A DNA stretch of 64,000 nt, from the NCBI RefSeq assembly GCF_900100295.1, contig NZ_FNEV01000001.1, forward strand, positions 496,001 to 560,000, written 5' to 3'. The DNA is from Salimicrobium halophilum (lineage in GTDB: Bacteria > Bacillota > Bacilli > Bacillales > Halobacillaceae). A program made the position numbers and the translations under genes. The notes under the pieces were generated by a model. The model made no database searches. It was not told the DNA's origin and saw nothing but the letters and a program-made list of their open reading frames with translations. Every line of letters begins with the position of its first letter. Positions within the stretch are counted from its first letter, which is position 1. Below, one piece after another: positions 35,979 through 44,810 of this stretch.

Positions 35979-36746
35979 TCATGACAATACGGAGACGGTC
36001 ACCCGCCATTTGTCTTTTTTTGTCTGTCCCATCACTTCTGTAAGTTTGCTCCGTCCCTTCCCTCTCAAAGAAAGAAGATCCCCTTCCTCCAGCAGAAAAG
36101 AAGGGTCATCTACGGTACGGAAATTCACTTTCACGTGTCCAGCCTCTATGAACATCACCGATTTCTTCCTGGGCAGACGGTAGATTTCTTTAAGTACCAC
36201 ATCGAGTCTCAACGAAGATACGGTCGAAAACATATCTTTCCACTCTTCCTCTGACTCCATCCGTTCCTCCAAAGGTTTTTCTTCCCACGTGACATTTGCA
36301 TTTTTGATTTGGGTCAGCTGCATTTTTATATAATCACTGATTTCCTCTGCGACCAGAATATGTATCAAACCGTCCCTTACAACAAGATCTCCCAGTTTCT
36401 CCCGTTTGATCCCCAGGGACATAAACGCACCGAGTACATCCCGGTGTTCGAGCGACATGAACTTTTCAGGATAGCGGGCTTCAAGTAAAGTGACCCCGAA
36501 ATCCTCTTCCTCAATAATCTCATATTCAGGAGCGATGATCATTCGCCTGCGCTCATCGGCATCAGTCCCGGAGACTTCCACTTTCAAATCAACATTCGCC
36601 AGCAGGGAAAAAGCGATGTGTCGTTCTCTCGGATTCAGGAAATCTGTCCGTTTCCGCTCGAACCTCATCTCCACATCTGATCTCCACGCTTCCACCTGAT
36701 CGATGAATGGTCGTTCTTCTTTTCTGAAATGCTGGTATACGTCCAT
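35979..36746 (-). CDS. ylmH: YlmH, S4-domain RNA-binding protein (RqcP-like)
   Basis: S4-domain protein of the YlmH family, 255 residues, with N-terminal YlmH domain and C-terminal S4 domain (VSSLRLDVVLKEIYRLPRKKSVMFIEAGHVKVNFR, about residues 178-212). B. subtilis YlmH binds 50S ribosomes and can replace RqcP in ribosome quality control, so it may work with the RqcH encoded at 20556-22274. The ATG follows AGGAGGACAT. It is in the sepF-ylmG-ylmH-divIVA order. Confidence 0.93.
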   Translation of the reverse strand: MDVYQHFRKEERPFIDQVEAWRSDVEMRFERKRTDFLNPRERHIAFSLLANVDLKVEVSGTDADERRRMIIAPEYEIIEEEDFGVTLLEARYPEKFMSLEHRDVLGAFMSLGIKREKLGDLVVRDGLIHILVAEEISDYIKMQLTQIKNANVTWEEKPLEERMESEEEWKDMFSTVSSLRLDVVLKEIYRLPRKKSVMFIEAGHVKVNFRTVDDPSFLLEEGDLLSLRGKGRSKLTEVMGQTKKDKWRVTVSVLS

Positions 36747-36821
36747 ATGTCCTCCTGTAAGATGAATAGGAATGTTTCTTTCAAAGAAGAAAGAACAGAA
36801 AGTCCTGCTCTCTGTCCTTCC

Positions 36822-37091
36822 CTACATCGTCATTAACATAAAATATAGTTCCTGTATGCCTCTCGAAGCGAAATTAAGTGTCAAAATTGCTACAATCGGC
36901 GAGATATCGATCATTCCAAGTGGTGGAATAATCTTACGAAACGGTTCCAGAAACGGCTCTGTAACCTTCGCCAGCCCTTGACCGAAACTGGAATCTCTCG
37001 CTCCCGGGAACCAGGACATAAGGATATAAATGATCAATAGCCAACTATAAATCTGGATGGCGTTAATCAAAAGACTGAAAATCAAACCCAC
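36822..37091 (-). CDS. ylmG: YggT-family membrane protein YlmG
   Basis: Small integral membrane protein of 89 residues with two hydrophobic segments (IFSLLINAIQIYSWLLIIYIL near the N terminus and IDISPIVAILTLNFASRGIQ near the C terminus) flanking SWFPGARDSSFGQGLAKVTEPFLEPFR-type signature. It belongs to the YggT family, linked to division and sporulation genes but without a settled function. It starts with GTG after AAGGTGG. Confidence 0.9.
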   Translation of the reverse strand: MGLIFSLLINAIQIYSWLLIIYILMSWFPGARDSSFGQGLAKVTEPFLEPFRKIIPPLGMIDISPIVAILTLNFASRGIQELYFMLMTM

Positions 37092-37097
37092 ACCGCA

Positions 37098-37538
37098 TTA
37101 CCACCTTCTATTAAATTCATCCTCGTTTTGAAGCATCTCTGATATGGAACCGGAGACCTCCACGTTGTCAGGTACACAAAGGAACGTCTGACTGCCAAGC
37201 TTTTGTATATCGCCACCTATAGCATATACCGTCCCGCTCAAAAAGTCGACGATCCGTTTGGCCTGGTCATGATCGACCCGCTGCAAGTTGATGACGACAG
37301 CTCTGTGGCTGACAAGTTCATCGGCGATCTCCTGCGCTTCATTATAATTCCGAGGTTCGTGTAAAACCATTTTAGAAGATCGCTGCGCACTTTTCAAACT
37401 GACGACATTTTCTTTCCCTTCTTTCTGCCTGGAGGAAGGAACCTCGGACTCTCTCTCCTCTTCATACTCATCCTCTTCGACGTATTCATAATCATCATCA
37501 AGAGTGAAGAATGATTTGAATTTGTTTTTCATACTCAT
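37098..37538 (-). CDS. sepF: Cell division protein SepF
   Basis: Membrane-anchoring partner of FtsZ that forms rings and shapes the septum. The N-terminal amphipathic helix ([13 protein letters not shown]) is followed by an acidic linker rich in E, D and Y ([17 protein letters not shown]) and the SepF core ([19 protein letters not shown] ... [20 protein letters not shown]). 146 residues. The ATG follows GGAGGTGACAATCG and overlaps the ylmE stop. Confidence 0.95.
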   Translation of the reverse strand: MSMKNKFKSFFTLDDDYEYVEEDEYEEERESEVPSSRQKEGKENVVSLKSAQRSSKMVLHEPRNYNEAQEIADELVSHRAVVINLQRVDHDQAKRIVDFLSGTVYAIGGDIQKLGSQTFLCVPDNVEVSGSISEMLQNEDEFNRRW

Positions 37539-38230
37539 CGATTGTCACCTCCGTTAGATTCATTCCCTACAAGGCTTGTACCGATACGAATATGTGTCGC
37601 CCCTTCTTCGATAGCGATCTCATAGTCGTTACTCATCCCCATGGATAAGAAATCACACGGGGCATGTGCAAACCCCTGAGCTTGTACTTCGTCTCTTAGA
37701 GCACGCAATTTGCGGAACACTGCTCTCAATTTCTCTTCGTCCTCTACATGAGGAGCCATCGTCATCAGACCGATGATGCGGATGTTCCCATAGGCCTCCG
37801 CCATTTTCACAAAATCGAGCACTTCTTCCGGTGCCAGACCGTGTTTCGATTCTTCTCCGCTCACATTCACCTGAACAAAACAGGAGAGAGGTTGTTCTCT
37901 TCGTTTATTGATTTCTTTCGCCAGAGATTTACGATCGAGAGAGTGAAGGATATCTATCTCTTCAATCACTTCTTTCACCTTTCTCGATTGAAGAGAGCCG
38001 ATGAAATGCCACGTCGCTTCTTCTCCGAGAGCCTGGTGCTTATCAAGGAAGCCTTCTTTCCGGTTCTCACCGAGATTCACAACCCCTGCATCTATCGCTT
38101 CTTTTGCCCGGTCGATACTTACGTATTTGGTAACGGCGATAACTGTGATTTCATTTGGATCACGATCGACAGCCTTACACGCCTTGCTTATATTTTCGTT
38201 GATGATTGCCACATTGTCTTTTACGCTCAC
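37535..38230 (-). CDS. ylmE: YggS-family PLP-binding protein YlmE
   Basis: PLP homeostasis protein of the YggS/PROSC family, a single-domain alanine-racemase-like barrel that binds pyridoxal phosphate without clear enzymatic activity. The PLP lysine lies in [24 protein letters not shown] and [22 protein letters not shown] are typical. About 231 residues. The GTG at 38230 is preferred because AAAGGGG lies upstream; an earlier in-frame GTG overlaps that site. Confidence 0.93.
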   Translation of the reverse strand: MSVKDNVAIINENISKACKAVDRDPNEITVIAVTKYVSIDRAKEAIDAGVVNLGENRKEGFLDKHQALGEEATWHFIGSLQSRKVKEVIEEIDILHSLDRKSLAKEINKRREQPLSCFVQVNVSGEESKHGLAPEEVLDFVKMAEAYGNIRIIGLMTMAPHVEDEEKLRAVFRKLRALRDEVQAQGFAHAPCDFLSMGMSNDYEIAIEEGATHIRIGTSLVGNESNGGDNR

Positions 38231-38244
38231 TATATTTACCCCTT

Positions 38245-39036
38245 TCACGTGGAACGGACGATGAAACCGAGCATTCTGCCTGTTTGTCCCTCGTCTCTCC
38301 GGTGGGAAAAGAATAACTCTTCTTCTTTATACGTACAGGAGGGAGATACAACAATATTATCTCCCTTCATACCGGCTTCAATGGCTAGACGCCTGTTCAA
38401 TTGTTTCAGATCAAGCAACCAGCCGTTTGTGTCTATATGCTGCAGAACGTTCTCACGAAAACGTTCAGCTATCTGAGAAGCTACACGATCATCCACTTTA
38501 TACACATCTTCGCTGATGGCCGGTCCGATGACCATCGTAAGCGTTTCAGTATTCGCTCCTTGCTTCTTCAACGCTTCGATCATACTGCCAGCCATATTAT
38601 TTACGGTGCCTTTCCAACCGGCATGGGCGATTCCGATCCATCCCGTGCTCTCATCCATAAAATAAAGCGGCACGCAGTCTGCATAAAATCCAGCAAGAAG
38701 GGTGTTTTCGTCACTCGTAATAAGACCATCTGCTCCCCCCACAGCTGTATGTAGATCCCTCGCTCCAAGCCCGCGGTCCGATGAAGTCACATGCTTCACC
38801 TGTGTGCCGTGTACCTGCTCTGCGAGAATCCAATGGTCCAGGGGCACTCCGATATCTTCGGCTACCGATTCCCGGTTCTTGATCACAAGTGCCGCATCGT
38901 CGTCTATGTGCAAGCCCATATTCAGCGATTTTTCTGGATATGCAGAAAATCCATGATTCCTAGTCGTAAACCCTATGGTGACGTCTGAGTCGTCCTGTTT
39001 CCAACGAAGAACTCTTTTGGTTTCCGGAACAAACAT
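38245..39036 (-). CDS. pgeF: Peptidoglycan editing factor PgeF (YlmD)
   Basis: Laccase-fold protein of the YfiH/PgeF family; members act as purine nucleoside phosphorylase/adenosine deaminase, and in E. coli ensure correct peptidoglycan residue use. Conserved metal-site segments: ILAEQVHGTQVKHV near residue 70, GFYADCVPLYF near 117 and IGIAHAGWKGTVNNM near 130. About 263 residues. The third-codon ATG has GAGGTGG at good spacing. It belongs to the ylmD-ylmE-sepF group. Confidence 0.92.
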   Translation of the reverse strand: MFVPETKRVLRWKQDDSDVTIGFTTRNHGFSAYPEKSLNMGLHIDDDAALVIKNRESVAEDIGVPLDHWILAEQVHGTQVKHVTSSDRGLGARDLHTAVGGADGLITSDENTLLAGFYADCVPLYFMDESTGWIGIAHAGWKGTVNNMAGSMIEALKKQGANTETLTMVIGPAISEDVYKVDDRVASQIAERFRENVLQHIDTNGWLLDLKQLNRRLAIEAGMKGDNIVVSPSCTYKEEELFFSHRRDEGQTGRMLGFIVRST

Positions 39037-39110
39037 ATTCATCCACCTCTGTTAATTTTCATTTTATCACATGTTTCGCTATATTGCTTTATCATCTTCT
39101 ATTTTTAACT

Positions 39111-39356
39111 CTACTTAGGTTCAGTACCCTTAATATTCACCAGAATAACGTCTGCACCGATGTTTACAATTTGTTCCCACTTCACTTGAACGGCTTCTTC
39201 TTTGCCGAATAATCCCATCGTTTTCCCTTTCAACTGAAGTTCAATCGAAGCGAGTCTCCCCGTCTTCGTATCAATATCCACATCTGTAATAAATCCGAGC
39301 CTTTCTCCTGATTCCACTGCTATAACATCTTTCAACTGAAGATCTGTTATTTTCAT
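39111..39356 (-). CDS. ylmC: YlmC/YmxH-family PRC-barrel sporulation protein
   Basis: 81-residue PRC-barrel protein of the YlmC/YmxH family. The fold is visible in MKITDLQLKDVIAVESGERL (residues 1-20), GFITDVDIDTKTGRLASIEL and a beta-rich C terminus. Function is unproven; family members are confined largely to spore formers. The ATG follows CAGGAGGGATTCG. CATACGATAAT just upstream resembles a sporulation sigma -10, but I cannot assign it. It follows sigG after a terminator. Confidence 0.88.
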   Translation of the reverse strand: MKITDLQLKDVIAVESGERLGFITDVDIDTKTGRLASIELQLKGKTMGLFGKEEAVQVKWEQIVNIGADVILVNIKGTEPK

Positions 39357-39458
39357 CGAATCCCTCCTGTATTATCGTATGTTTCATCCATCCACCTCAT
39401 GAGGGATATCAACTGAAGCAGGATAGGTTCGGAGGGGAATGATCAAGTATACAAAATT

Positions 39459-39517
39459 AAAAAAGCATGGCTTCAACGACAGCTCTTTAAGGAGCAAATC
39501 GTTCAAACCATGCTTTT
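39459..39517 (-). terminator. terminator after sigG
   Basis: A long interrupted inverted repeat: minus strand AAAAGCATGGTTTGAACGA pairs with TCGTTGAAGCCATGCTTTT across an inner CTCCTTAAAGAG hairpin, and is followed by TTAATTTT. Confidence 0.8.
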
Positions 39518-39555
39518 GAAATATGTCGTAATGGATTTATTCTTTGTTCCAGTTT

Positions 39556-40332
39556 CTACTCCTGGAACATCGATTCGTTCATTTCCTTCATTGCTGCCTT
39601 CTCAAGTCTCGATACTTGAGCTTGTGAAATTCCGATTTCTTCCGCCACTTCCATCTGTGTTTTCCCGTCGAAAAATCGCTTCGTAACGATCGTCTTTTCT
39701 CTGTTATCCAGCAATTTGATCCCCTCCCGAAGAGACAGTTCATCATCCCAGGAGGCTTCTTTTTCATCCTTCAGCTGATCGACAACATATATCGGATCCC
39801 CACCGTCATTATATATCGGTTCAAACAATGACACGGGGTCCTGTATAGCATCAAGGGCGAACACCACATCTTCTTCAGGAAGGTCCATTCTTCTTGAAAT
39901 CTGACGGGCGGTAGGTTCTTTCGCCGTTTCTCTCATTATCTCTTCTCTCATCTGAAGTGCTTTATAGGCTGTATCTCTAATGGACCGCGAGACACGGATC
40001 GGCGTATTATCCCGCAGATACCTCCGTATTTCTCCGATGATCATGGGAACTGCGTAAGTAGAGAATTTCACGTTGTGTTTCAGGTCGAAATTATCAATGG
40101 ATTTCAAGAGACCGATACATCCCACCTGGAACAGATCATCCCCATACTCTCCTCGATTCATGAACCTCTGGATCACGGATAATACCAGCCTAAGATTTCC
40201 GTTGACCAGTTCCTGCCTTGCTTCTTCTTCCCCGCTTTGAAGTCGGATGAACAACTCTTTCATTTCTTTGTTTTTTAAAACAGGGAGCGTGGATGTATCT
40301 ACTCCGCATATGTTCACTTTATGTTTTGGCAC
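39556..40332 (-). CDS. sigG: RNA polymerase sigma-G factor (late forespore)
   Basis: Sigma-70 family factor directing late forespore gene expression. The protein begins MPKHKVNICGVDTSTLPVLK and shows region 2 (NLRLVLSVIQRF ... DDLFQVGCIGLLKSIDNFD), FSTYAVPMIIGEIRRYLRDN, and the region 4 helix-turn-helix GKTQMEVAEEIGISQAQVSRLEK. About 258 residues. The GTG at 40332 is preferred because AGGAGGG lies seven bases upstream and B. subtilis SigG begins there; an in-frame ATG at 40368 overlaps a candidate -10. It follows sigE after 66 bases. Confidence 0.95.
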   Translation of the reverse strand: MPKHKVNICGVDTSTLPVLKNKEMKELFIRLQSGEEEARQELVNGNLRLVLSVIQRFMNRGEYGDDLFQVGCIGLLKSIDNFDLKHNVKFSTYAVPMIIGEIRRYLRDNTPIRVSRSIRDTAYKALQMREEIMRETAKEPTARQISRRMDLPEEDVVFALDAIQDPVSLFEPIYNDGGDPIYVVDQLKDEKEASWDDELSLREGIKLLDNREKTIVTKRFFDGKTQMEVAEEIGISQAQVSRLEKAAMKEMNESMFQE

Positions 40333-40366
40333 AGAAGTTCCCTCCTGAGAAGCAATTTGTATTTTC

Positions 40367-40394
40367 ATTGTCTCCTCAGGAAATTTTTTTATGC
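40367..40394 (-). promoter_or_regulatory. candidate sigma-F/sigma-G promoter of sigG
   Basis: Minus strand GCATA (40390-40394), 14-base spacer, GGAGACAAT (40367-40375). This fits the forespore pattern GYATA and GGnnAnnnT. B. subtilis sigG also has a sigma-F promoter here. The -10 covers the upstream ATG at 40368, favouring the GTG start. Confidence 0.55.
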
Positions 40395-40398
40395 GCAG

Positions 40399-41115
40399 CT
40401 ACACCATTTTGTCGAACTCTTTCTGAAGCCTTTGGATGATCTTTTTTTCGAGTCTTGATATATACGACTGAGAGATTCCCATCGCATCCGCTACATCTTT
40501 CTGCGTTTTTTCTTTATTCCCGATAAGTCCGAACCTCATATGCATGATCTCTTTCTCCCTATCGTTCAATTGTTCGATGGCACTCATCAGCAGGGATTTA
40601 TCCACTTTCTTTTCCATTTCTTTCGTAATTACATCATCGTCGGTCCCCAGAATATCGGATAACAGCAATTCATTTCCGTCCCAGTCTACATTAAGTGGCT
40701 CATCAAAGGATATCTCCGTTTTTCGTTTGCTGCTTTTTCTCAGGTACATGAGAATTTCATTTTCAATACACCTCGAAGCATACGTCGCCAACTTGATCTT
40801 CTTTTCCGGATTGAATGTATTGACCGCCTTGATGAGTCCGATGGTGCCGATACTGATCAAATCTTCTATGTGAACCCCTGTGTTTTCAAATTTCCTGGCT
40901 ATATAGACGACGAGACGAAGGTTACGTTCAATGAGCATGCCCCTGGCCGCCTTGTCTTTCTCTGGAAGCTTCTTCAAAAGCTCTTGTTCTTCCTGCCTCG
41001 AGAGGGGAGGTGGCAGAGCATCGTTCCCTCCGATGTAGTAGGTTTCCTTCGGCTTCCATCCCAATTTTCTAAGAACTTTAAACAGCCATAGCCTCATTCG
41101 TTTCCATCGATTCAT
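40399..41115 (-). CDS. sigE: RNA polymerase pro-sigma-E factor (early mother cell)
   Basis: Mother-cell sigma factor made as an inactive precursor. The N-terminal pro-sequence of about 25 residues ([20 protein letters not shown]...) precedes [14 protein letters not shown], the cleavage zone processed by SpoIIGA. Core region 2 reads [20 protein letters not shown] and [20 protein letters not shown]; region 4 is [22 protein letters not shown]. 238 residues. The ATG overlaps the spoIIGA stop (ATGA) with GGAAGGGGACAAGTT upstream. Confidence 0.97.
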   Translation of the reverse strand: MNRWKRMRLWLFKVLRKLGWKPKETYYIGGNDALPPPLSRQEEQELLKKLPEKDKAARGMLIERNLRLVVYIARKFENTGVHIEDLISIGTIGLIKAVNTFNPEKKIKLATYASRCIENEILMYLRKSSKRKTEISFDEPLNVDWDGNELLLSDILGTDDDVITKEMEKKVDKSLLMSAIEQLNDREKEIMHMRFGLIGNKEKTQKDVADAMGISQSYISRLEKKIIQRLQKEFDKMV

Positions 41116-41906
41116 AACTTGTCCCCTTCCCATTCATTCATAAGGTCCGGGTGCAGGAGCATCTGATACGAATGATGTGCCGACAATTTGCCGGGATGCA
41201 GACCGATCAGTGGCTTATGAATAACATGTTCGCCGTCGATGATCATGTCATCCATTTTCAATACCGCCATCCATTCATGATCGCTTGCGCCTGCAGCCTG
41301 AAACGGAATAAAACAAAACGGGGAGTCGGTATTTGTAATATCAGTGAACTCCACTAGTTGTTCCTCCGTAAACCAATGCAAAAACACATCCTTCTCCGCT
41401 ACACTGACTCCCTTGCCCGTCCATGGTTCCGTGAGCAGATTTCCCGTGTCAACAAAAGCACTGACTTCAATATTTTTATGATTCCAGATCAATCGTACGT
41501 CCCTGCACCCTTCCTTGACACGCGTCAGACTCTCCATTTGACCAAGAATCCCTCTTACCACCCATCCTCCTCCGATAAAGGAGAGAACGGTAATAGCCGG
41601 GTTCGGCCAGCCGCTATATGGCGCTATCGCGTAGAATCCTCCCCCTACCATAAAGCAAATAACATAATAAGTGGCTGCCTGCCCCACCCAGGCATTCAGC
41701 GATCGATACGGAAAAATGATACGTATAATTACTACAATGCCTCCAAGAATCAGAAGCCACACAGGTACGATGTTGTACAAAGAAGACCAGGTAAGCAATA
41801 AAAAAAAGAGGAAAGCGACAGTCATTTTACGCAAAGACAGACGAACCCCCCACAAACGGGCGGTAATCTGTAATAGAATTCCATCCACCAGGACGTTCAT
41901 CAGCAT
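41112..41906 (-). CDS. spoIIGA: Sigma-E processing aspartic peptidase SpoIIGA
   Basis: Membrane aspartic protease that cleaves pro-sigma-E at the septum after a forespore signal. The N-terminal half has several transmembrane helices (about residues 1-125). The C-terminal protease domain has the catalytic motif [16 protein letters not shown] with Asp near residue 153; B. subtilis has DSGN. 264 residues, shorter than the 309 of B. subtilis. The first usable ATG lies about 26 bases after a strong AAGGAGGG. The codons between (VYLESY) match the missing family N terminus but carry no start codon, so the true start is uncertain. It pairs with sigE as in all Bacillus. Confidence 0.85.
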   Translation of the reverse strand: MLMNVLVDGILLQITARLWGVRLSLRKMTVAFLFFLLLTWSSLYNIVPVWLLILGGIVVIIRIIFPYRSLNAWVGQAATYYVICFMVGGGFYAIAPYSGWPNPAITVLSFIGGGWVVRGILGQMESLTRVKEGCRDVRLIWNHKNIEVSAFVDTGNLLTEPWTGKGVSVAEKDVFLHWFTEEQLVEFTDITNTDSPFCFIPFQAAGASDHEWMAVLKMDDMIIDGEHVIHKPLIGLHPGKLSAHHSYQMLLHPDLMNEWEGDKL

Positions 41907-41953
41907 ATAAGACTCTAAGTATACAGCCTCTCCCTCCTTCCCTTTCTATCATC

Positions 41954-42021
41954 AGTATAAGGGGAGAGGGGCGGAAAACATGTCGGTAAAAAGCGAAGAA
42001 GATGAATATTATTTTGTCGAT
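41954..42021 (-). promoter_or_regulatory. candidate Spo0A-activated promoter of spoIIGA-sigE
   Basis: A -10-like TATACT (41954-41959, minus) stands about 21 bases from CCGACA (41981-41986), recalling the B. subtilis spoIIG promoter with its overlong spacer. TGTCGGT (41981) and TTGTCGAT (42014-42021), read on plus, are one to two bases off the 0A box TGTCGAA. Spacing is not identical to B. subtilis, so this is a suggestion. Confidence 0.45.
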
Positions 42022-42103
42022 TCATCGAAAAGCGAAGTAAAGCTTTCTAACATGAATAGATGTTTTGCTAGGAACGAAACATGCTTTCAACTATCATTTT
42101 CCA

Positions 42104-42135
42104 CAAAAAAACTTCCACCTGTTACAGGTGGAAGT
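42104..42135 (-). terminator. Rho-independent terminator after ftsZ
   Basis: Minus strand ACTTCCACCTG, three-base loop, CAGGTGGAAGT then TTTTTTGTGG follows ftsZ closely. The 100 bases between it and the spoIIGA promoter hold nothing else I can recognise. Confidence 0.92.
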
Positions 42136-42142
42136 CTTGGTA

Positions 42143-43291
42143 TTATCTTCTTCTATTTCTATTGCGCAGGAATGTCGGAATATCCAACGTTTCCTCTTCC
42201 TGAGGAGCTGACTGGTCGTTCATCTGCTCTCTAGGTTCACGGCGAGGCTGTTCTTCCCGTTGCCGAGGTTCCGGTTCTGATTGCTGCGTTTGTACCGTGC
42301 GCTGACGAGGTTTGGACTGTCCTTCTTTCATTTGCGTTTCATCAAATCCGGTAGCGATGACCGTTACTACTATTTCATCTTTCAGATTTTCATTGATGAC
42401 AGACCCGAAAATGACGTTAACTTCCTGGTCTGCAGCAGAAGTGACGATGTCAGCCGCCTCCTGCACTTCATAAAGGCTGAGGTTCGTACCTCCACTGATA
42501 TTCATCAGAACACCGTGCGCCCCGTCAATGGATGTTTCCAGAAGAGGGGAAGAAATAGCTTTCTTCGCTGCTTCCGCTGCTCTGCTTTCTCCCGTAGCGA
42601 TACCGATACCCATCAACGCGGACCCTTTATCGACCATGATCGTCTTCACGTCAGCAAAGTCGACGTTGATCAGACCCGGAACCGCTATAAGGTCCGAGAT
42701 ACCCTGTACACCTTGACGAAGGACGTTATCCGCTTCACGGAACGCTTCAAGCATCGGAGTGTTTTTATCGACAATTTCAAGCAGTCGATCGTTAGGGATT
42801 ACGATTAGTGTATCCACACTTCCTTTGAAGCTGTCGATACCTCCGCCAGCCTGGGTCGAACGCTTTCTGCCTTCGAAGGTGAATGGTCTGGTGACCACGC
42901 CGACAGTCAACGCTCCCAGTTCTTTTGCTACCTGGGCAATAACAGGTGCAGCACCGGTTCCGGTTCCGCCACCCATTCCAGCTGTTACGAATACCATATC
43001 CGCTCCCTGAAGAGCTTCTTCTAGCTGTTCTTTACTTTCTTCTGCCGCTTTTCGTCCGACTTCCGGGTTGGCACCGGCTCCGAGCCCACGGGTCAACTTA
43101 TTTCCGATCTGCATCTTCACTTCCGCTTTCGACATATTCAGTGCCTGGGCGTCCGTGTTGACCGCGATAAACTCAACTCCCTGGACTCCATGCTCAATCA
43201 TTCGGTTGACAGCGTTCGAACCGCCACCTCCAACACCGATGACTTTAATCGTAGCTAATTGATCCATGCTCGTATCAAAATCTAACATCAT
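42143..43291 (-). CDS. ftsZ: Cell division tubulin homologue FtsZ
   Basis: GTPase that polymerises into the Z-ring. The 382-residue protein has [18 protein letters not shown], the tubulin signature [12 protein letters not shown] near residue 105, the synergy-loop region [11 protein letters not shown], a Q/E/R-rich linker (about 320-365) and the C-terminal peptide [14 protein letters not shown] that binds FtsA, SepF and EzrA. AGGAGG precedes ATGATG; the second ATG matches homologues. It follows ftsA by 36 bases. Confidence 0.98.
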   Translation of the reverse strand: MMLDFDTSMDQLATIKVIGVGGGGSNAVNRMIEHGVQGVEFIAVNTDAQALNMSKAEVKMQIGNKLTRGLGAGANPEVGRKAAEESKEQLEEALQGADMVFVTAGMGGGTGTGAAPVIAQVAKELGALTVGVVTRPFTFEGRKRSTQAGGGIDSFKGSVDTLIVIPNDRLLEIVDKNTPMLEAFREADNVLRQGVQGISDLIAVPGLINVDFADVKTIMVDKGSALMGIGIATGESRAAEAAKKAISSPLLETSIDGAHGVLMNISGGTNLSLYEVQEAADIVTSAADQEVNVIFGSVINENLKDEIVVTVIATGFDETQMKEGQSKPRQRTVQTQQSEPEPRQREEQPRREPREQMNDQSAPQEEETLDIPTFLRNRNRRR

Positions 43292-43327
43292 TCGTTCCTC
43301 CTAACCGGCTAGTTGCATCCTTATATT

Positions 43328-44626
43328 TTAGTCAAAAAATGCTTTGATGAATTTCGAGAAACCAGTTTCCTCTTTTTCTTTCGGCTGTTTCTTCTCTTCT
43401 TTAGGCTGCTCTGTTTTTTGTACTTTTTTCTGCTTTGGTGCAGGTCTCCCTGAACTAGCAGTGTCTTGCATACTTGGAAAGATATCCTTTCCCTGTATTT
43501 TCGCATTGCGGTAAGCAAATTGCAAGATACCTACGCCGCTTGTGAATTTAGGGTCTCTTACTCCCAGATAATCCGGAACGGCAAGCCTCAGATTTGCACT
43601 GAAAACATCCTGAGCAAGCTCAAGCACCCCGGGCATATTCATGGAACCTCCCGTAAGTACGAACCCTCCAGGAAGATCACGTACACCCATGTTCTGCAGC
43701 TCTTTAGCTACCATCACATATATTTCTTCGAGTCTAGCTTCAATCATATCAGAAATCTGAAGCTGATTGAATGTCTGTAACTGATTGCTGCCGATAATAT
43801 TCACAGAAAACGTTTCCTGATCATTGGCATCATCGAAGAAAGCATGTCCATAATCCACTTTGATATTTTCCGCTTCCTCTGTAGACGTACGCAATCCGAC
43901 AGAAAGATCTTTTGTAATATTATCTCCACCAAGAGGAATCATTGCCGTACCCACAATATGCCCTTCCCTGAATACAGAAACGGTGGTGGAGCCACCGCCC
44001 ATATCGATGAGAGCTACTCCAAGATGCTTTTCATCTTCTGATAAAGAAGCGGAGCCGGATGCCAACGGCTGAAGACAAACATCACCGACTTCAAGTCCGG
44101 CCCTCTCTACGCATCTTAACGTATTATGTAACACGGTTTTAGTGCAGGTGATAATCGTACCTTCCATTTCCAGACGGACGCCGATCATGCCACGCGGATC
44201 CGTGATCTCATCCTGTCCGTCAACAATGAATTCCTTTGGTATCACATCAATGATTTCTCTCTCCGGAGGTACGGAAACGACTTGAGCAGCGTCGATGACA
44301 CGTGTGATATCCTCATCAGCAATTTCCCGATCTTCACTCGAGACAGCTACTACCCCGTGGCAGTCCTGTAACTGTACATGATTTCCGTTAATTCCTACAA
44401 CCACGCGATCGATTTTCATGTCTACCATTCTCTCCGCCTGATCGACTGCAGAACGGATGGATTGGACGGTCTTGTCGATGTCGACGATAGCACCCTTTTT
44501 CATTCCTATAGAAGGGGCGCTACCCACTCCAATGATATTAAGGGAATCATTGGCAACTTCTCCGATTATTGCTTTAATTTCACTTGTGCCTACATCCAGG
44601 CTTACAAGTATCTCTTTTTCATTCAT
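43328..44626 (-). CDS. ftsA: Cell division protein FtsA
   Basis: Actin-like membrane tether of FtsZ. Segments ILVSLDVGTSEIKAIIGEV, ALIDMGGGSTTVSVF and the C-terminal amphipathic membrane-targeting sequence after a Lys/Glu/Pro-rich linker (ETGFSKFIKAFFD) are clear. About 432 residues. The start is the ATG of MNEKEILVS; a GTG one codon before is nearer the AGGAGGT site and cannot be excluded. The 206-base leader upstream carries two promoter signals and a PyrR-loop-like hairpin. Confidence 0.96.
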   Translation of the reverse strand: MNEKEILVSLDVGTSEIKAIIGEVANDSLNIIGVGSAPSIGMKKGAIVDIDKTVQSIRSAVDQAERMVDMKIDRVVVGINGNHVQLQDCHGVVAVSSEDREIADEDITRVIDAAQVVSVPPEREIIDVIPKEFIVDGQDEITDPRGMIGVRLEMEGTIITCTKTVLHNTLRCVERAGLEVGDVCLQPLASGSASLSEDEKHLGVALIDMGGGSTTVSVFREGHIVGTAMIPLGGDNITKDLSVGLRTSTEEAENIKVDYGHAFFDDANDQETFSVNIIGSNQLQTFNQLQISDMIEARLEEIYVMVAKELQNMGVRDLPGGFVLTGGSMNMPGVLELAQDVFSANLRLAVPDYLGVRDPKFTSGVGILQFAYRNAKIQGKDIFPSMQDTASSGRPAPKQKKVQKTEQPKEEKKQPKEKEETGFSKFIKAFFD

Positions 44627-44740
44627 CACTATGGCGCACCTCCTGTAAACGACCATGAAAGTATGTCACATATTAAAGGATAACCCATTCAAAAACAATC
44701 GTTTTTCATATTCGTAAACGAATTGATAGACTGTGTAATG

Positions 44741-44772
44741 CTTTAGCCTCACAAGACAACTGAACATTAAGG
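44741..44772 (-). other. PyrR-binding-loop-like hairpin in the ftsAZ leader
   Basis: Minus strand CCTTAATG ... TGTCTTGTGAGGCT AAAG. The core agrees with ARUCCNGNGAGGYU at all but two positions, and the flanking CCTTAATG/AAAG resembles the outer stem of the two genuine PyrR loops at 33146 and 33799. The internal spacing is longer and the first hexaloop base is U. It would lie about 35 bases into the ftsA transcript. A 26-codon frame (44706-44786) also covers it. Confidence 0.35.
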
Positions 44773-44810
44773 GTGAAGTCGTCCATATCCTTTTCCGTTA
44801 GAAAAAACCT

